From positions 5,168 to 69,167 of the forward strand of contig NZ_LMSH01000007.1 of assembly GCF_001428365.1 (NCBI RefSeq): a stretch of DNA of 64,000 bases, read 5' to 3'. Under the pieces are notes generated by a model, which saw only the letters and a list, made by a program, of their open reading frames with translations, did not search any database and was not told the origin of the DNA. A program made the translations under genes and the position numbers. How positions within the stretch are numbered: position 1 is the stretch's first letter; every line of letters begins with the position of its first letter. Of this stretch, positions 16,701 to 25,369 are shown piece after piece. This DNA is from Arthrobacter sp. Soil763. GTDB lineage: Bacteria; Actinomycetota; Actinomycetes; Actinomycetales; Micrococcaceae.

Positions 16701-17518
16701 GCGGCTGTGTCCATCGGCTCCGCACGGTCGTCGCCGCCGGGCGCCTTGCGGCCCTTGTCGACGCTCTTGAGCTGGTGCTCGGGGACCATGGAACGGAGCC
16801 GCTCGGCCAGCAGCAGCGGCTGGGCGCCGGACTGCACGGCGAGCATCCCCTCCATCACGAGGGTCATGCGTTCGATCTCCAGTTCGGAGAGCCGGGCCAG
16901 GCGCGAACTGAACGGCAGCCAGATGAAGTTGGCGGAGAGCAGGCCCCACAGGGTCGCGACGAACGCGGCGGCGATCATATGGCCGAGCTCGTCCGGTTTG
17001 GAGAGGTTCTCCAGCACGTGGGTCAGGGAGACCACGGTTCCGACGATCCCGACGGTCGGGGCGTAGCCGCCGAGGCTGGCGAAGAACTTCGACGAGGCGT
17101 GGTCGCTGCGGGACTTCGTGTCGATCTCGTCCTCCATCTGCATGCGGAGGTCCTCGGCGTCGGTGCCGTCGGCGATGTTCTGCAGGGCCCGGGCCAGGAA
17201 CGGGTCCTTGACGCTGGCGGCCTCCTCCTCCAGGGAGAGCAGGCCCTCGGCGCGCGCCTTCTCCGCGAAGCGGACCATCTGGTCGATGCTTTCCTGGGGC
17301 TTCGCGGTCTTGCCGACGAACATGGCCGGCACGGACTTGAAGGCCTGGATGACGTCCTTGAGGGTGTTGCCGGCCAGGCCGATAGCCAGGGTGGCTCCGA
17401 AGACCAGGATCAGGGGCCCGGGCAGCAGCAGGGCGGTGATGCTGCCGCCTTCAATGAGCACCATGGCAATGACGGAGCCAAAGGCTAGGAGAAGTCCTAC
17501 GGCTGTTGCGGGATCCAT
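16697..17518 (-). CDS. motA: Flagellar stator protein MotA
   Basis: 273 residues with four membrane helices and the cytoplasmic loop between helices 2 and 3. The TVGIVGTVVSLTHVLENL stretch marks helix 3 of the family. Five MotA and two MotB make the torque-generating proton channel. The stator Asp in MotB and the sequence type fit proton rather than sodium drive; this is an inference. Confidence 0.95.
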   Translation of the reverse strand: MDPATAVGLLLAFGSVIAMVLIEGGSITALLLPGPLILVFGATLAIGLAGNTLKDVIQAFKSVPAMFVGKTAKPQESIDQMVRFAEKARAEGLLSLEEEAASVKDPFLARALQNIADGTDAEDLRMQMEDEIDTKSRSDHASSKFFASLGGYAPTVGIVGTVVSLTHVLENLSKPDELGHMIAAAFVATLWGLLSANFIWLPFSSRLARLSELEIERMTLVMEGMLAVQSGAQPLLLAERLRSMVPEHQLKSVDKGRKAPGGDDRAEPMDTAA

Positions 17519-17521
17519 GAC

Positions 17522-17809
17522 TTACTTTCTTGGTGGTTCAGGTGCGGAGGGGTCGACGTCGTCATCCGCCTCGGCCGGCGGGACCAGGCTCAGCGGGAAA
17601 CCGGTAACCGCTGGAAAGTCCCGGGCTTTGCTGAGCACGTAGGCACGGTAGTCGGCAATCAGCTCCACCACCTCGGCGAGGCTTTCCAGCACCACGTAAG
17701 CGGCGCCGTCGAGCGTGACCAGGTGGGTGTCCGGGCTCTCGTGGATCCGTTCAATCAGGTCCGGATTGACCGCGAAGCGCGTTCCGTTGAGGCGAGTGAC
17801 AACGATCAT
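17522..17809 (-). CDS. flbD: Flagellar protein FlbD
   Basis: 95 residues. The MIVVTRLNGTRFAVNPDLIERIHESPDT start, given here as MIVVTRLNGTRF and the central TLVTLDG-like LVTLDGAAYVVLES, matches the short FlbD family found beside motA in Gram-positives. Its role is not well established. The C-terminal 35 residues are acidic and extra. First gene after a sigma-28-like promoter and 3 bp before motA. Confidence 0.9.
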   Translation of the reverse strand: MIVVTRLNGTRFAVNPDLIERIHESPDTHLVTLDGAAYVVLESLAEVVELIADYRAYVLSKARDFPAVTGFPLSLVPPAEADDDVDPSAPEPPRK

Positions 17810-17874
17810 GGGCCGATTCTCTGGGACTGCCCGGCTGGTTGGCCGGACGACGGGATGGGGGTGTTCTCCCTTTA

Positions 17875-17901
17875 CTGTCGGCCGGCCCGGCGGTTTCGTT
17901 A
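17875..17901 (-). promoter_or_regulatory. Sigma-28-like promoter before flbD-motA
   Basis: Minus strand TAAC (17901-17898), 15-nt spacer, GCCGACAG (17882-17875). One base differs from the GCCGATAA/G of the other flagellar promoters here. It lies 66 bp upstream of flbD and beyond the flgE hairpin, so it would start a second transcript for the mot-fli-flh genes. Confidence 0.75.
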
Positions 17902-17971
17902 GCCGCCGTGCGACCCGCTCCCCCGTTGCTCTCTCACTTATGCCCGCCCTGAGCCGGAAATGCCATACGGC

Positions 17972-17998
17972 CGCTGCAACGCCCTGAGCGTTGCAGCG
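17972..17998. terminator. Hairpin after flgE
   Basis: A 10-bp perfect stem (CGCTGCAACG and complement) with a 7-nt loop, 35 bp after the flgE stop. There is no T-run, so termination may be partial. Confidence 0.5.
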
Positions 17999-18032
17999 AC
18001 CGCGGGACTTTTGCCGGCCTGGCCGCGAGGGT

Positions 18033-19205
18033 TTAGCGCTTGAGGTTGCCCAGTTCCTGCAGGACCTCGTCGGAAGTGGTGATGATCCGGGCATTCGCCT
18101 GGAAGCCGCGCTGGGCGACGATCAGGTTGGTGAACTCCTGGGACAGGTCCACGTTGGACATTTCCAGCGAGCCGCCGGCCAGGGTGCCGATGCCGGCGTC
18201 GCCCGCGGCACCGAGCTGGACGTTACCGGAGTTGGCAGTGGCGACGTAGGACGAGCCGCCGGCCTTCTCCAGGCCGGCCGGGTTGGTGAACTTGGCGAGG
18301 GCGATCTTGGCGAGGACCTGCTTGACGCCGTTGCTGAAGGACCCGATCAGCGAGCCGTCGTTGCCCAGGGTGAAGGACTCCAGCTTTCCCACCGGCGCTC
18401 CGTTTTGGCCGGCGACGGTCAGCGAGCTCATGCCGGAAAAAGCGGAGACCTGCGAAAGGTCGACGTTGACGCCGCCGACCGCCAGCGAGGAGCCGGACGT
18501 GAGCTTGCCGTTAGCGAAGGTCATGGTCGTCGAACCGGTCGTGGCACCGTCAAGCCCCTCCACGTTCCAGCTGTTGCCGCCGTTGGCGGTGAATTTCAAG
18601 GTGATGTCGCGGGCGGCGCCGGTGGCGTCGTAGACCTTGACGAGGCGCTCCAATTGCGTTCCTGCCGCGGCTTCACCGGGCAGGTTTCCGTCCATCGTGA
18701 CCTGAGTGGTGGGGGTCGCGATCATGGTGTTCGGGTTGAGCGTGATGTCGCCGATGGCGCCCGCCTGGTCCACCTTGCCGTTGTTGTTGGCGGTCCAGCC
18801 CTGCAGGATGCCGCCGTCGGGGCTGACGAGCTGGCTGGCGGCGTCGAACGTCATGGACCCGGCCCGGGTGAAGAGCTGCTGCCCGCCCTTGCTGGTGATA
18901 AAGAAGCCTTCGCCGGAGATCATCATGTCGGTGGCACGGCCGGTGCTCTGCGAGGAGCCCTGGGCGAAGTTGGTGCTGACGCCGGCGACGCGGACGCCCA
19001 GGCCGATCTGTGCCGGGTTGCTGCCACCGGACTCGCCCTGCGGTGCGGAGGCGCCCTGAGTCATCTGCGACAGCGTGTCCTGGAACTGCGTGGAGGACGC
19101 CTTGAAGCCGGCCGTGTTGACGTTGGCGATGTTGTTGCCGGTGACATCCAGCATGGTCTGGTGGGCGCGGAGGCCGGAGATACCGGAGTACAGCGAGCGG
19201 AGCAT
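18033..19205 (-). CDS. flgE: Flagellar hook protein FlgE
   Basis: 390 residues. The N-terminal rod/hook motif MLRSLYSGISGLRAHQTMLD with NNIANVNTAGFKAS, and the C-terminal heptads (DLSQEFTNLIVAQRGFQANARIITTSDE, in part QRGFQANARI) are intact. It polymerises into the hook. It is the only FlgE/FlgF/FlgG-type gene seen here. The length fits hook protein better than distal-rod FlgG (about 260). Confidence 0.93.
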   Translation of the reverse strand: MLRSLYSGISGLRAHQTMLDVTGNNIANVNTAGFKASSTQFQDTLSQMTQGASAPQGESGGSNPAQIGLGVRVAGVSTNFAQGSSQSTGRATDMMISGEGFFITSKGGQQLFTRAGSMTFDAASQLVSPDGGILQGWTANNNGKVDQAGAIGDITLNPNTMIATPTTQVTMDGNLPGEAAAGTQLERLVKVYDATGAARDITLKFTANGGNSWNVEGLDGATTGSTTMTFANGKLTSGSSLAVGGVNVDLSQVSAFSGMSSLTVAGQNGAPVGKLESFTLGNDGSLIGSFSNGVKQVLAKIALAKFTNPAGLEKAGGSSYVATANSGNVQLGAAGDAGIGTLAGGSLEMSNVDLSQEFTNLIVAQRGFQANARIITTSDEVLQELGNLKR

Positions 19206-19235
19206 GGGAACTGCCTTTCTACGGGAGGAAAACGG

Positions 19236-19670
19236 CTAGGAAGCGGCCGGTGCGGTGAGGCCGCTGATGGAGTCGAGGGGAACGGAGAGCTCGCCGACCT
19301 TGACGGTCGGCACTGCGCCGGCGAAGGAGACCGAGCTGGCGATCCCGGTGCCGGTGGTGCCGTCGGGGAGGGTGTAGTCGACGGAGTGGCCGATCAGCTG
19401 TGCCGCGGCGGAGCGCATCTGCAACGAGAAGCCCTCCTTGCTGTTGCTGGTGAGCTCGGTCATTTTTTCCATCATGGACAGCTGGATGGTCTGGGCCATC
19501 ATCTGGTTGGTGTCCATGGGGGCACTGGGATTCTGGTTCTTCAGCTGGGCCACAAGGAGCGACATAAAGACGTTGGCGTCCATGGTCTGCACGGGCGCCC
19601 GGACGGCTGCAGCCTCCGGGGTCGTCCCCGCGGCCGTCACCGGCTGGGGGGCGATGGGCTGGATAGTCAT
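19236..19670 (-). CDS. flgD: Flagellar hook cap protein FlgD
   Basis: 144 residues. It has the conserved FlgD N-terminus (FMSLLVAQLKNQNPSAPMD) but a short C-terminal part, as in many Gram-positives. The cap scaffolds FlgE assembly and is later replaced by FlgK. It sits between fliK and flgE in the same direction. Confidence 0.93.
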   Translation of the reverse strand: MTIQPIAPQPVTAAGTTPEAAAVRAPVQTMDANVFMSLLVAQLKNQNPSAPMDTNQMMAQTIQLSMMEKMTELTSNSKEGFSLQMRSAAAQLIGHSVDYTLPDGTTGTGIASSVSFAGAVPTVKVGELSVPLDSISGLTAPAAS

Positions 19671-19687
19671 GAGTCGGGTTCCTTTGG

Positions 19688-21247
19688 TCAGACGAGAATG
19701 TCGAGGGTGGTTTGCGGGCCGTTGAGGATCCTGGCGGTGCGCAGCGATGACTGGTCCGCCAACTGGTCCCAGCGGTGTCCGGGCCGGGATTCCCCGCGCC
19801 CGTCCTGGCTGCCGCTTCCGGAACCGCTCCGGGCGCCGCTGCCGGTGTCGGCACGTTCTGCCGCCCGCGCGGAGGCGTCCTGTCCCCCGCCGGAGGGGCC
19901 GCTGTGGTCGGAGACGTCCAGGCTGGCCCCGAATCCCGAATCCGCAAGCTCCTTGCGAAGGTCGGGCAGGATTGCCCGCAGCGCCTCGCGGCCGGTGTCC
20001 GCAGGGGCGAAGAGTTCGATTCTGACACCTGCGCCGTCGATGTGGGCGCGCACTGTCAGCGGGCCAAGGTCTTCCGGGCTGACCTTCAGGGTCATGACGT
20101 GCTGGCCCTGCGGCGCGGCCGCCAAGGTGAAGAGCGGTTTGGCCAGCTGCGGCTGGAGTGCCGGCTGCGGCGAGGACGCCGGGGACGCGGGCGCCCCGGC
20201 GGGCGTACCGGGTCCGGGCGTCACGGGTGCGGGGGCCGGGCCGGGTGCGGCCAGGGCCGATGCGCCGGCCGCGGCGAGTCCATCGGCCGGGACGGCCGTC
20301 AGCGGGAGGGCTTCCGTGGCCCGACCCGTGGGGCCGGCAGGTTTGTTCACGCCGCCGCCGGCCGTCGCGACGCCGGCGGGCGTGGCGGTCGGCGCGCTGG
20401 ACGCGTTGAAGGTCCCGGGCATCCCGGGCAGGGCGACGGCAGGCGCAGCCGGGGCTGGCGCAGACGGGCCGGGCTGTCCGACGGCCGGCGCCGTTGCTGG
20501 GTCGGGGGCGGATGATGCGGCCTGAACGCCGTTCGACACTGAAGCGACGGCCGACGACGCTGCCGGCGGAACCGACGTAACGTCCGCCGACACCGCCGTT
20601 GTGGGGGCGGTCTGCAGGGCGGCCGCGGACCCAGCAATACCCGGCGGTACAGGGCTCGAACCCATCGGAGCGCCGGCAGGTGTGGCTGCCGGGCCGCTCA
20701 CTCCCTCCGCTGTTACCGCACCGGCGGCAGCCGCAGCGGCGCCGCGAGCTGCGGCCGCGCTGCCGTATGCGCCGGGATTCATCCAGCCCAAAGCGGCAAT
20801 AGCGTTGGCGGTGGCGAGGGAGGCCGACGCGGGATCTGCCGTCGACGTGTCGACCGGCGCGGGGCCTGACTGGGTCGCGTCCGTCGTCGTCTCAGTGCCG
20901 TCTGCGGAGGCCGGGGCCGGATTCGCCGGAGGCACGAGGCTGGAACCACCCAAACCTGAGGGAGTGTTGGGTACGGAAGCAGCCGAACCTGAGGGAGCGT
21001 TGGTGCTTGAAGGCACCAGACCTGAGGGAGCGTCGGTGGTGGAAGGCACCAAAGCTGAGGGAGCGTCCGGAGTGGGAGCCTCAGGGGTGGGGGCCGGGGT
21101 TGCGGAGGCGCCGACGGCGTCGCTCAGGACGGCACCGAAGGCACCGGCGTCGGACGCCCCGCCCTCGGCACGGCCGCGGCTGCCCTGCCCCGCACCCCGG
21201 GCCGGCGCCAGCGCAGTCGCCAGGTCCGGCCCGGCTACGCCCTTCAC
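19688..21247 (-). CDS. fliK: Flagellar hook-length control protein FliK
   Basis: 519 residues. The C-terminal domain is recognisable (MTLKVSPEDLGPLTVRAHID, then ELFAPADTGREALRAILPDL); this part interacts with FlhB to end hook growth. The N-terminal 400 residues are low-complexity Ala/Pro/Thr/Ser, as is common for the ruler region. Within it four in-frame 11-residue repeats (DAPSALVPSTT, DAPSGLVPSST, NAPSGSAASVP, NTPSGLGGSSL) come from a repeat also found between genes. The start is GTG 21247, overlapping the upstream stop (GTGA); earlier ATGs in this frame lie inside the peptidase gene. Confidence 0.9.
   Translation of the reverse strand: MKGVAGPDLATALAPARGAGQGSRGRAEGGASDAGAFGAVLSDAVGASATPAPTPEAPTPDAPSALVPSTTDAPSGLVPSSTNAPSGSAASVPNTPSGLGGSSLVPPANPAPASADGTETTTDATQSGPAPVDTSTADPASASLATANAIAALGWMNPGAYGSAAAARGAAAAAAGAVTAEGVSGPAATPAGAPMGSSPVPPGIAGSAAALQTAPTTAVSADVTSVPPAASSAVASVSNGVQAASSAPDPATAPAVGQPGPSAPAPAAPAVALPGMPGTFNASSAPTATPAGVATAGGGVNKPAGPTGRATEALPLTAVPADGLAAAGASALAAPGPAPAPVTPGPGTPAGAPASPASSPQPALQPQLAKPLFTLAAAPQGQHVMTLKVSPEDLGPLTVRAHIDGAGVRIELFAPADTGREALRAILPDLRKELADSGFGASLDVSDHSGPSGGGQDASARAAERADTGSGARSGSGSGSQDGRGESRPGHRWDQLADQSSLRTARILNGPQTTLDILV
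20939..21070. repeat. Four 33-bp in-frame repeats in fliK
   Basis: CCTGAGGGAGCGT-type cores start at 20955, 20988, 21021 and 21054, exactly 33 bp apart. They resemble the intergenic array units at 2569-2665 (compare GGAAGGCACCAGACCTGAGG with GGAAGGGCACCAGACGTGAT). Confidence 0.85.
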
Positions 21248-21936
21248 GCTCCGCCTCCAGCCGGGACGATCCGTCGGATGGAGGTCAGGTTGGAGTGCTG
21301 TTCCCAGGCATCGCGGATTTGGATGGTTTTGCCGGGCACCGGGGCGTCGATCGCCTTGCCGTTGCCGAGGTAGATGGAGATGTGGTTCCCGCCGAAGCTG
21401 ATCAGCAGGTCCCCGGGCTTGGCCTCCGCGAGGGACGCCACCGGGGTGCCCTGCTTCATCTGGTCGCTGACAACGCGGGGAAGCTCGACGCCGAGGTCCT
21501 TGAAGACACGCTGGGTGAAACCGGAGCAATCCATGCCGGTGGCCGGGTTGGTGCCGCCCCAGACGTACGGCACGCCGATGTACTTCTTCGCCATCGCCAC
21601 CACGTCGGTACCGGTGGCGGTCCCGGCAGCGACGGGCCGGGCGACGGCGGACGGGGCAGTGAGCCCGGCGAGCCCGCCCAGGCCGAGGCCTTTGCCTAGG
21701 CCCCCGCCCAGGCTGCTGGCGAGCGTGCCGGCGTCCGGGCCGGCCGAGGAGCTTCCGCCGAGGGCTGCGGTCAGCGCCTCGGTGAAGGAGCCGGTGTCAC
21801 CCGTTCCGGTGGCGAGGGAGGCCGTGGCAGCGGACTGCAGCGCCGCGGTCTTGCTCTCGGCCTGGGCCGGCCTGGTCAGTTCGGCGATCATCGACTGGAT
21901 GCCCTGGATTCGGCCCAGCGCTTCGGTCATGCTCAT
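21244..21936 (-). CDS. NlpC/P60 family peptidoglycan hydrolase in the flagellar operon
   Basis: 230 residues. The C-terminal 120 residues are NlpC/P60: KKYIGVPYVWGGTNP, catalytic Cys137 in MDCSGF and His185 in GGNHISIYLG. The N-terminal 105 residues are helical and then Gly/Ala-rich. There is no standard signal peptide, as expected for a protein exported by the flagellar pathway. The family cleaves peptide bonds of the cell-wall stem. Between fliJ and fliK, it is the likely wall-opening enzyme for rod growth, in the role FlgJ muramidase has elsewhere. Substrate and route are inferred. Confidence 0.85.
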   Translation of the reverse strand: MSMTEALGRIQGIQSMIAELTRPAQAESKTAALQSAATASLATGTGDTGSFTEALTAALGGSSSAGPDAGTLASSLGGGLGKGLGLGGLAGLTAPSAVARPVAAGTATGTDVVAMAKKYIGVPYVWGGTNPATGMDCSGFTQRVFKDLGVELPRVVSDQMKQGTPVASLAEAKPGDLLISFGGNHISIYLGNGKAIDAPVPGKTIQIRDAWEQHSNLTSIRRIVPAGGGA

Positions 21937-22367
21937 GGGCGCACCTGCTGGTCATCGCGGTGCCAACTGGTCGAGGAGATCTCGTCGAGGGTGGACTGTT
22001 CGGCGCGCAGGTCCGCGGTGCTGACCTCGGCGTGGTGCCGCGCCTGCAGCTTTTCCAGGCCGGTGGAGCGGGTACGCGCGGCGATGAATTCCTCGCGCGC
22101 AGCTGCCTCGTCGGTCTCGGCCAGCCGGGCCAGGCCCTGCAGGTCCGCGAGCATGCTGTGGGACGCGGACCGGGCCGCGGCCACGGCGCGCAGCGACGCG
22201 GTGCTGTCGATGTCCCCGTCCGTGGCGGCCAGCTGCCGGCGGGCGGAGGATTCCCGGGCCCGGACGGAACTGGACCGCGAGCGGGCGCGGGCCAGCCCGG
22301 AGGCGGCCTGGTCCTGCTGGATCTGGCGGAGGCGCAGCAGCCCCGCGAGCGAGAATTGCCGGTTCAT
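21933..22367 (-). CDS. fliJ: Flagellar export protein FliJ
   Basis: 144 residues, almost wholly alpha-helical and charged, the coiled-coil stalk partner of the FliI ATPase. Sequence similarity is weak in this family; the call rests on length, helical pattern (SLAGLLRLRQIQQDQAA start) and position right after fliI, overlapping by 4 bp. Confidence 0.85.
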   Translation of the reverse strand: MNRQFSLAGLLRLRQIQQDQAASGLARARSRSSSVRARESSARRQLAATDGDIDSTASLRAVAAARSASHSMLADLQGLARLAETDEAAAREEFIAARTRSTGLEKLQARHHAEVSTADLRAEQSTLDEISSTSWHRDDQQVRP

Positions 22368-23692
22368 GCGGCGGCTCCCAGAGTTGAGGTGAGGTAGCCC
22401 AGCTGGCGCCAGGACTCGTGGTGCGGGGTGGATTCCTCCATCGGCTGCTGCAGGAAGGCGCTGACGGCGTCCTCGTGCGCCAGGGCGGCGTCCACCAGGG
22501 GGTTGGTTCCGGCCTGGTAGGCGCCGACATCGATCAGGTCCTGGGCTGCCTTGCGGGCCGCGAGCACCTTGCGCAGCGCGGAGGCGGCGGCCAGGTGCGG
22601 GCCGGCGTTGACCTTGGACGCGACGCGGGACACCGAGCCGAGCACATCCACCGACGGGAAGTGGCCCGTGACGGCGAGCTTGCGGTCCAGTACGACGTGG
22701 CCGTCCAGGATGGACCGGGCGGCGTCGGCGATTGGTTCGTTATGGTCGTCGCCGTCCACCAGCACGGTGTAGATGCCGGTGACGGATCCGGTCTCCGCTG
22801 TGCCGGCGCGTTCCAGCAGCCGCGCCAGTACGGAAAAGGTCGACGGCGGGTAGCCGCGGGTCGCGGGCGGCTCGCCGGCGGAGAGGCCGATCTCGCGCTG
22901 GGCCATGGCCACACGGGTGAGCGAGTCCATCATCAGCACCACGTCCTTGCCCTGGTCGCGGAAGGATTCGGCGATCCGGGTGGCGGTGAAGGCGGCGCGC
23001 ATACGCATCAGCGCGGGTTCGTCGGAGGTGGCCACGACGACGACGGAGCGCGCCAGCCCGGCCGGGCCGAGGTCGTCTTCAAGGAACTCGCGTACTTCGC
23101 GGCCGCGCTCCCCCACCAGGGCGACGACCGAGACCTGGGCGTCGGTGCCGCGGGCGATCATGGACAGCAACGAGGACTTGCCGACGCCGGAGCCGGCGAA
23201 GAGGCCCATGCGCTGGCCCTTGCCCAGGGTGGTCATGGTGTCCAGGACCCGCACGCCGGTCTGCAGCGGGGTGTTGATCCGCGCGCGCTTCATGGCGTTG
23301 GGCGCCTCGTTGTCGATCGGCACGCGGGGGCCGCTGAGCAGCGGGCCCTTGCCGTCGATCGGCCGGCCCAGGCCGTCGAGGACGCGGCCGAAGAGCCCCG
23401 TCCCGGTCGGGACCAGGACAGTGCCGCCCTTGGCACGGACCGGGTCGCCGGCGGCGATTCCGGCCAGGCGTCCCAGCGGCATGCAGCGCACGGCGCCGTC
23501 GTTGGCGGCGACCACTTCGGCGTCGAGCCCGGGGTTCTCCCCCACCGTGATGAGGTCACCGAGCGCGCAGTCCAGGCCGGAAACCTCCAGGCCAAGACCC
23601 ATCACGGAGGTGACGGTGCCGACGCGCTGGGGTGCGGCGGCGGCGAGTGCCGCGGCGAAGTCCCCGCCCTTGGGGCGCCACTGGGTGATCAT
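22364..23692 (-). CDS. fliI: Flagellum-specific ATPase FliI
   Basis: 442 residues, a homologue of F1-beta. The Walker A motif GSGVGKSS is at about residues 167-174, Walker B in DVVLMMDSLTR, and the ERGREVREF motif is intact. It energises unfolding and release of export substrates. ATG at 23692 overlaps the fliH stop. Confidence 0.97.
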   Translation of the reverse strand: MITQWRPKGGDFAAALAAAAPQRVGTVTSVMGLGLEVSGLDCALGDLITVGENPGLDAEVVAANDGAVRCMPLGRLAGIAAGDPVRAKGGTVLVPTGTGLFGRVLDGLGRPIDGKGPLLSGPRVPIDNEAPNAMKRARINTPLQTGVRVLDTMTTLGKGQRMGLFAGSGVGKSSLLSMIARGTDAQVSVVALVGERGREVREFLEDDLGPAGLARSVVVVATSDEPALMRMRAAFTATRIAESFRDQGKDVVLMMDSLTRVAMAQREIGLSAGEPPATRGYPPSTFSVLARLLERAGTAETGSVTGIYTVLVDGDDHNEPIADAARSILDGHVVLDRKLAVTGHFPSVDVLGSVSRVASKVNAGPHLAAASALRKVLAARKAAQDLIDVGAYQAGTNPLVDAALAHEDAVSAFLQQPMEESTPHHESWRQLGYLTSTLGAAA

Positions 23693-24363
23693 GGCTGACC
23701 GCCTGAGGGGGTGCCGGGCGCGTCCGTCCACTGGTCGCCCAGCAGGGCCGCCTTCGCGCGGGCCAGGGCGCTGCCGAGACTGGCATCCAGCCACCCCTGC
23801 TGGTATTCCACCTTCGCGTCGCCGCGCTGCAGGGTCGGGTCGGCGAGCAGCGGAAGGCCGGCCGGCTCGTCCTGGCCTTCGCGGGCGAGCACGTCGATGT
23901 CAGCAGGGTGCAGCCGGATGGCAAGCACGGTCGCGGCGTCGCTGCCGGACAGCGCCCGGGCCAGTGCGGCGCGCGCCGTGCGGGTTCCCTCGGCCAGTTC
24001 ATAGCCCAGGATGGCTTCGGCCAGCTCCAGGGCGGTGCGTGCCAGCACCTCTTCGGCGTCGGTCAGGGCCTGGACGTTGCGGTGTGCGAAGTCGGTCCGG
24101 GCCACCGTGAGCGCGCGAACGGCACGGTCCAGGTCCTGCTGCCCGGCGGCGAGCGAGGCGGCCTGCTCCGCGGCCATCCGGTCCCGCCAGCGGCGCTGTT
24201 CCTTGGCCGCGGCGCGCACGCCCGCGGCGTAGCCGGCGGCGTGGCCCTCGGTGTAGCCGGCCTGTTCGTTCGCCGGCCCGGTGGAGCGCAGCGAGGGGAA
24301 GACGATGCGGGCCGGGACGCCGTCGGCGACGGCGGCCCCGCTGAACGCGCGGTCAGTAGACAT
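23689..24363 (-). CDS. fliH: Flagellar assembly protein FliH
   Basis: 224 residues. It has a G-rich helical segment (EQAGYTEGHAAGYAAGVRAA, GxxxG-type spacing) and a helical C-terminal part similar to the ATP synthase b/delta stalk (LARTALELAEAILGYEL). It regulates FliI and docks it to the C-ring. It overlaps fliG by 11 bp. Confidence 0.92.
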   Translation of the reverse strand: MSTDRAFSGAAVADGVPARIVFPSLRSTGPANEQAGYTEGHAAGYAAGVRAAAKEQRRWRDRMAAEQAASLAAGQQDLDRAVRALTVARTDFAHRNVQALTDAEEVLARTALELAEAILGYELAEGTRTARAALARALSGSDAATVLAIRLHPADIDVLAREGQDEPAGLPLLADPTLQRGDAKVEYQQGWLDASLGSALARAKAALLGDQWTDAPGTPSGGQP

Positions 24364-25369
24364 AGTCTTCTTCGTCCCCGCGCTGGATGGTGATCTGGCC
24401 GTCGGCCTCGAGCTCGCGGATGGAGCGGACGACGGCGGCCCGCGCCTCCTCGATCTGGGAGGCGCGCAGCGGTCCCAGCGCCGCGATCTCGGATTCGAGG
24501 ATTTCCAGGTTGCGGCCGGAGACGTTGGTCGTGATGGTCTCCAGGACCTGCTCGGAGGCGCCCTTCATGGCGACGGAGAGCACGGAGGCGTCCAGGCCGC
24601 GCAGCACCAGCTGCACGTCGCGGCGTTCCAGCTTCACGATGTCGTCGAACGTCACCATCTGGGCGCGGATTTCCACGGCGAGGTCCGGGTCCAGCAGGTC
24701 CAGGCCGTCCAGGACGGAGCGCTCGGTGCCGGCGTCGGTGCGGTTGATGATCTCCAGCAGCGGCTGGATGCCGCCGACGACCTTGGATGCCTGCTGGGAG
24801 ACGGCGGCGCCGCCGCGGAGCTTCAGCGTGTCGGCGACGATGCCGATCGCTTCCGGCGCGCCGGAACCCATGGTGGCGATGCTGAGCGCGACGTCGGCGC
24901 GGAGCGAGCCGGGCAGCCCGGACATCACGGCCGAGGCCTTGCGCGGGCTCAGGTGCGCGAGGACCAGGGCGATGGTCTGCGGCAGTTCGCCGTCGATCAG
25001 CGCCAGGATCTGCACCGGCTCAATGTCCTCGAGGAACTCGAAGGACTTGCCGGCCATGTTGACGGTGAGCCGGTTGATCAGGCCCGCGGCCTTCTCCGAG
25101 CCGAAGGAGGCCTCGAGCAGGCCCTCGGCGAGCTCACGGCCGCCGCGCGCCTGCCGCTGGCTGCTCAAGGCGGCCTCGTGGAAGTCCTTCATGATCTGTT
25201 CGGACACTTCTGGATCGACCCTGCGGAGCCGGACGATCTCGGCGGCGATTTCCTCCGCTTCCGAGTCCGTGAACTGCGCCATGACGAGGGCGGCGTTCGG
25301 CGGGCTCATCTGCATCAGCACGACGGCGGCGCGCTGGGTGCCGGTCAGGGTCGAGTCGGCAAGTTTCAT
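24353..25369 (-). CDS. fliG: Flagellar motor switch protein FliG
   Basis: 338 residues, normal length. The armadillo-like N-terminal and middle domains (LTGTQRAAVVLMQMSPPNAA) and the C-terminal torque helix with charged residues (VDPEVSEQIMKDF belongs to the N half; DIVKLERRDVQLVLRGLD is the middle-C part) are present. It links the MS ring to FliM and contacts MotA. Confidence 0.96.
   Translation of the reverse strand: MKLADSTLTGTQRAAVVLMQMSPPNAALVMAQFTDSEAEEIAAEIVRLRRVDPEVSEQIMKDFHEAALSSQRQARGGRELAEGLLEASFGSEKAAGLINRLTVNMAGKSFEFLEDIEPVQILALIDGELPQTIALVLAHLSPRKASAVMSGLPGSLRADVALSIATMGSGAPEAIGIVADTLKLRGGAAVSQQASKVVGGIQPLLEIINRTDAGTERSVLDGLDLLDPDLAVEIRAQMVTFDDIVKLERRDVQLVLRGLDASVLSVAMKGASEQVLETITTNVSGRNLEILESEIAALGPLRASQIEEARAAVVRSIRELEADGQITIQRGDEEDYVY

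Noticed and set aside
21248-21529. N-terminal extension of FliK to 613 residues
   Set aside because: The added part overlaps the NlpC/P60 catalytic domain in another frame. GTG 21247 overlapping the stop fits the operon.
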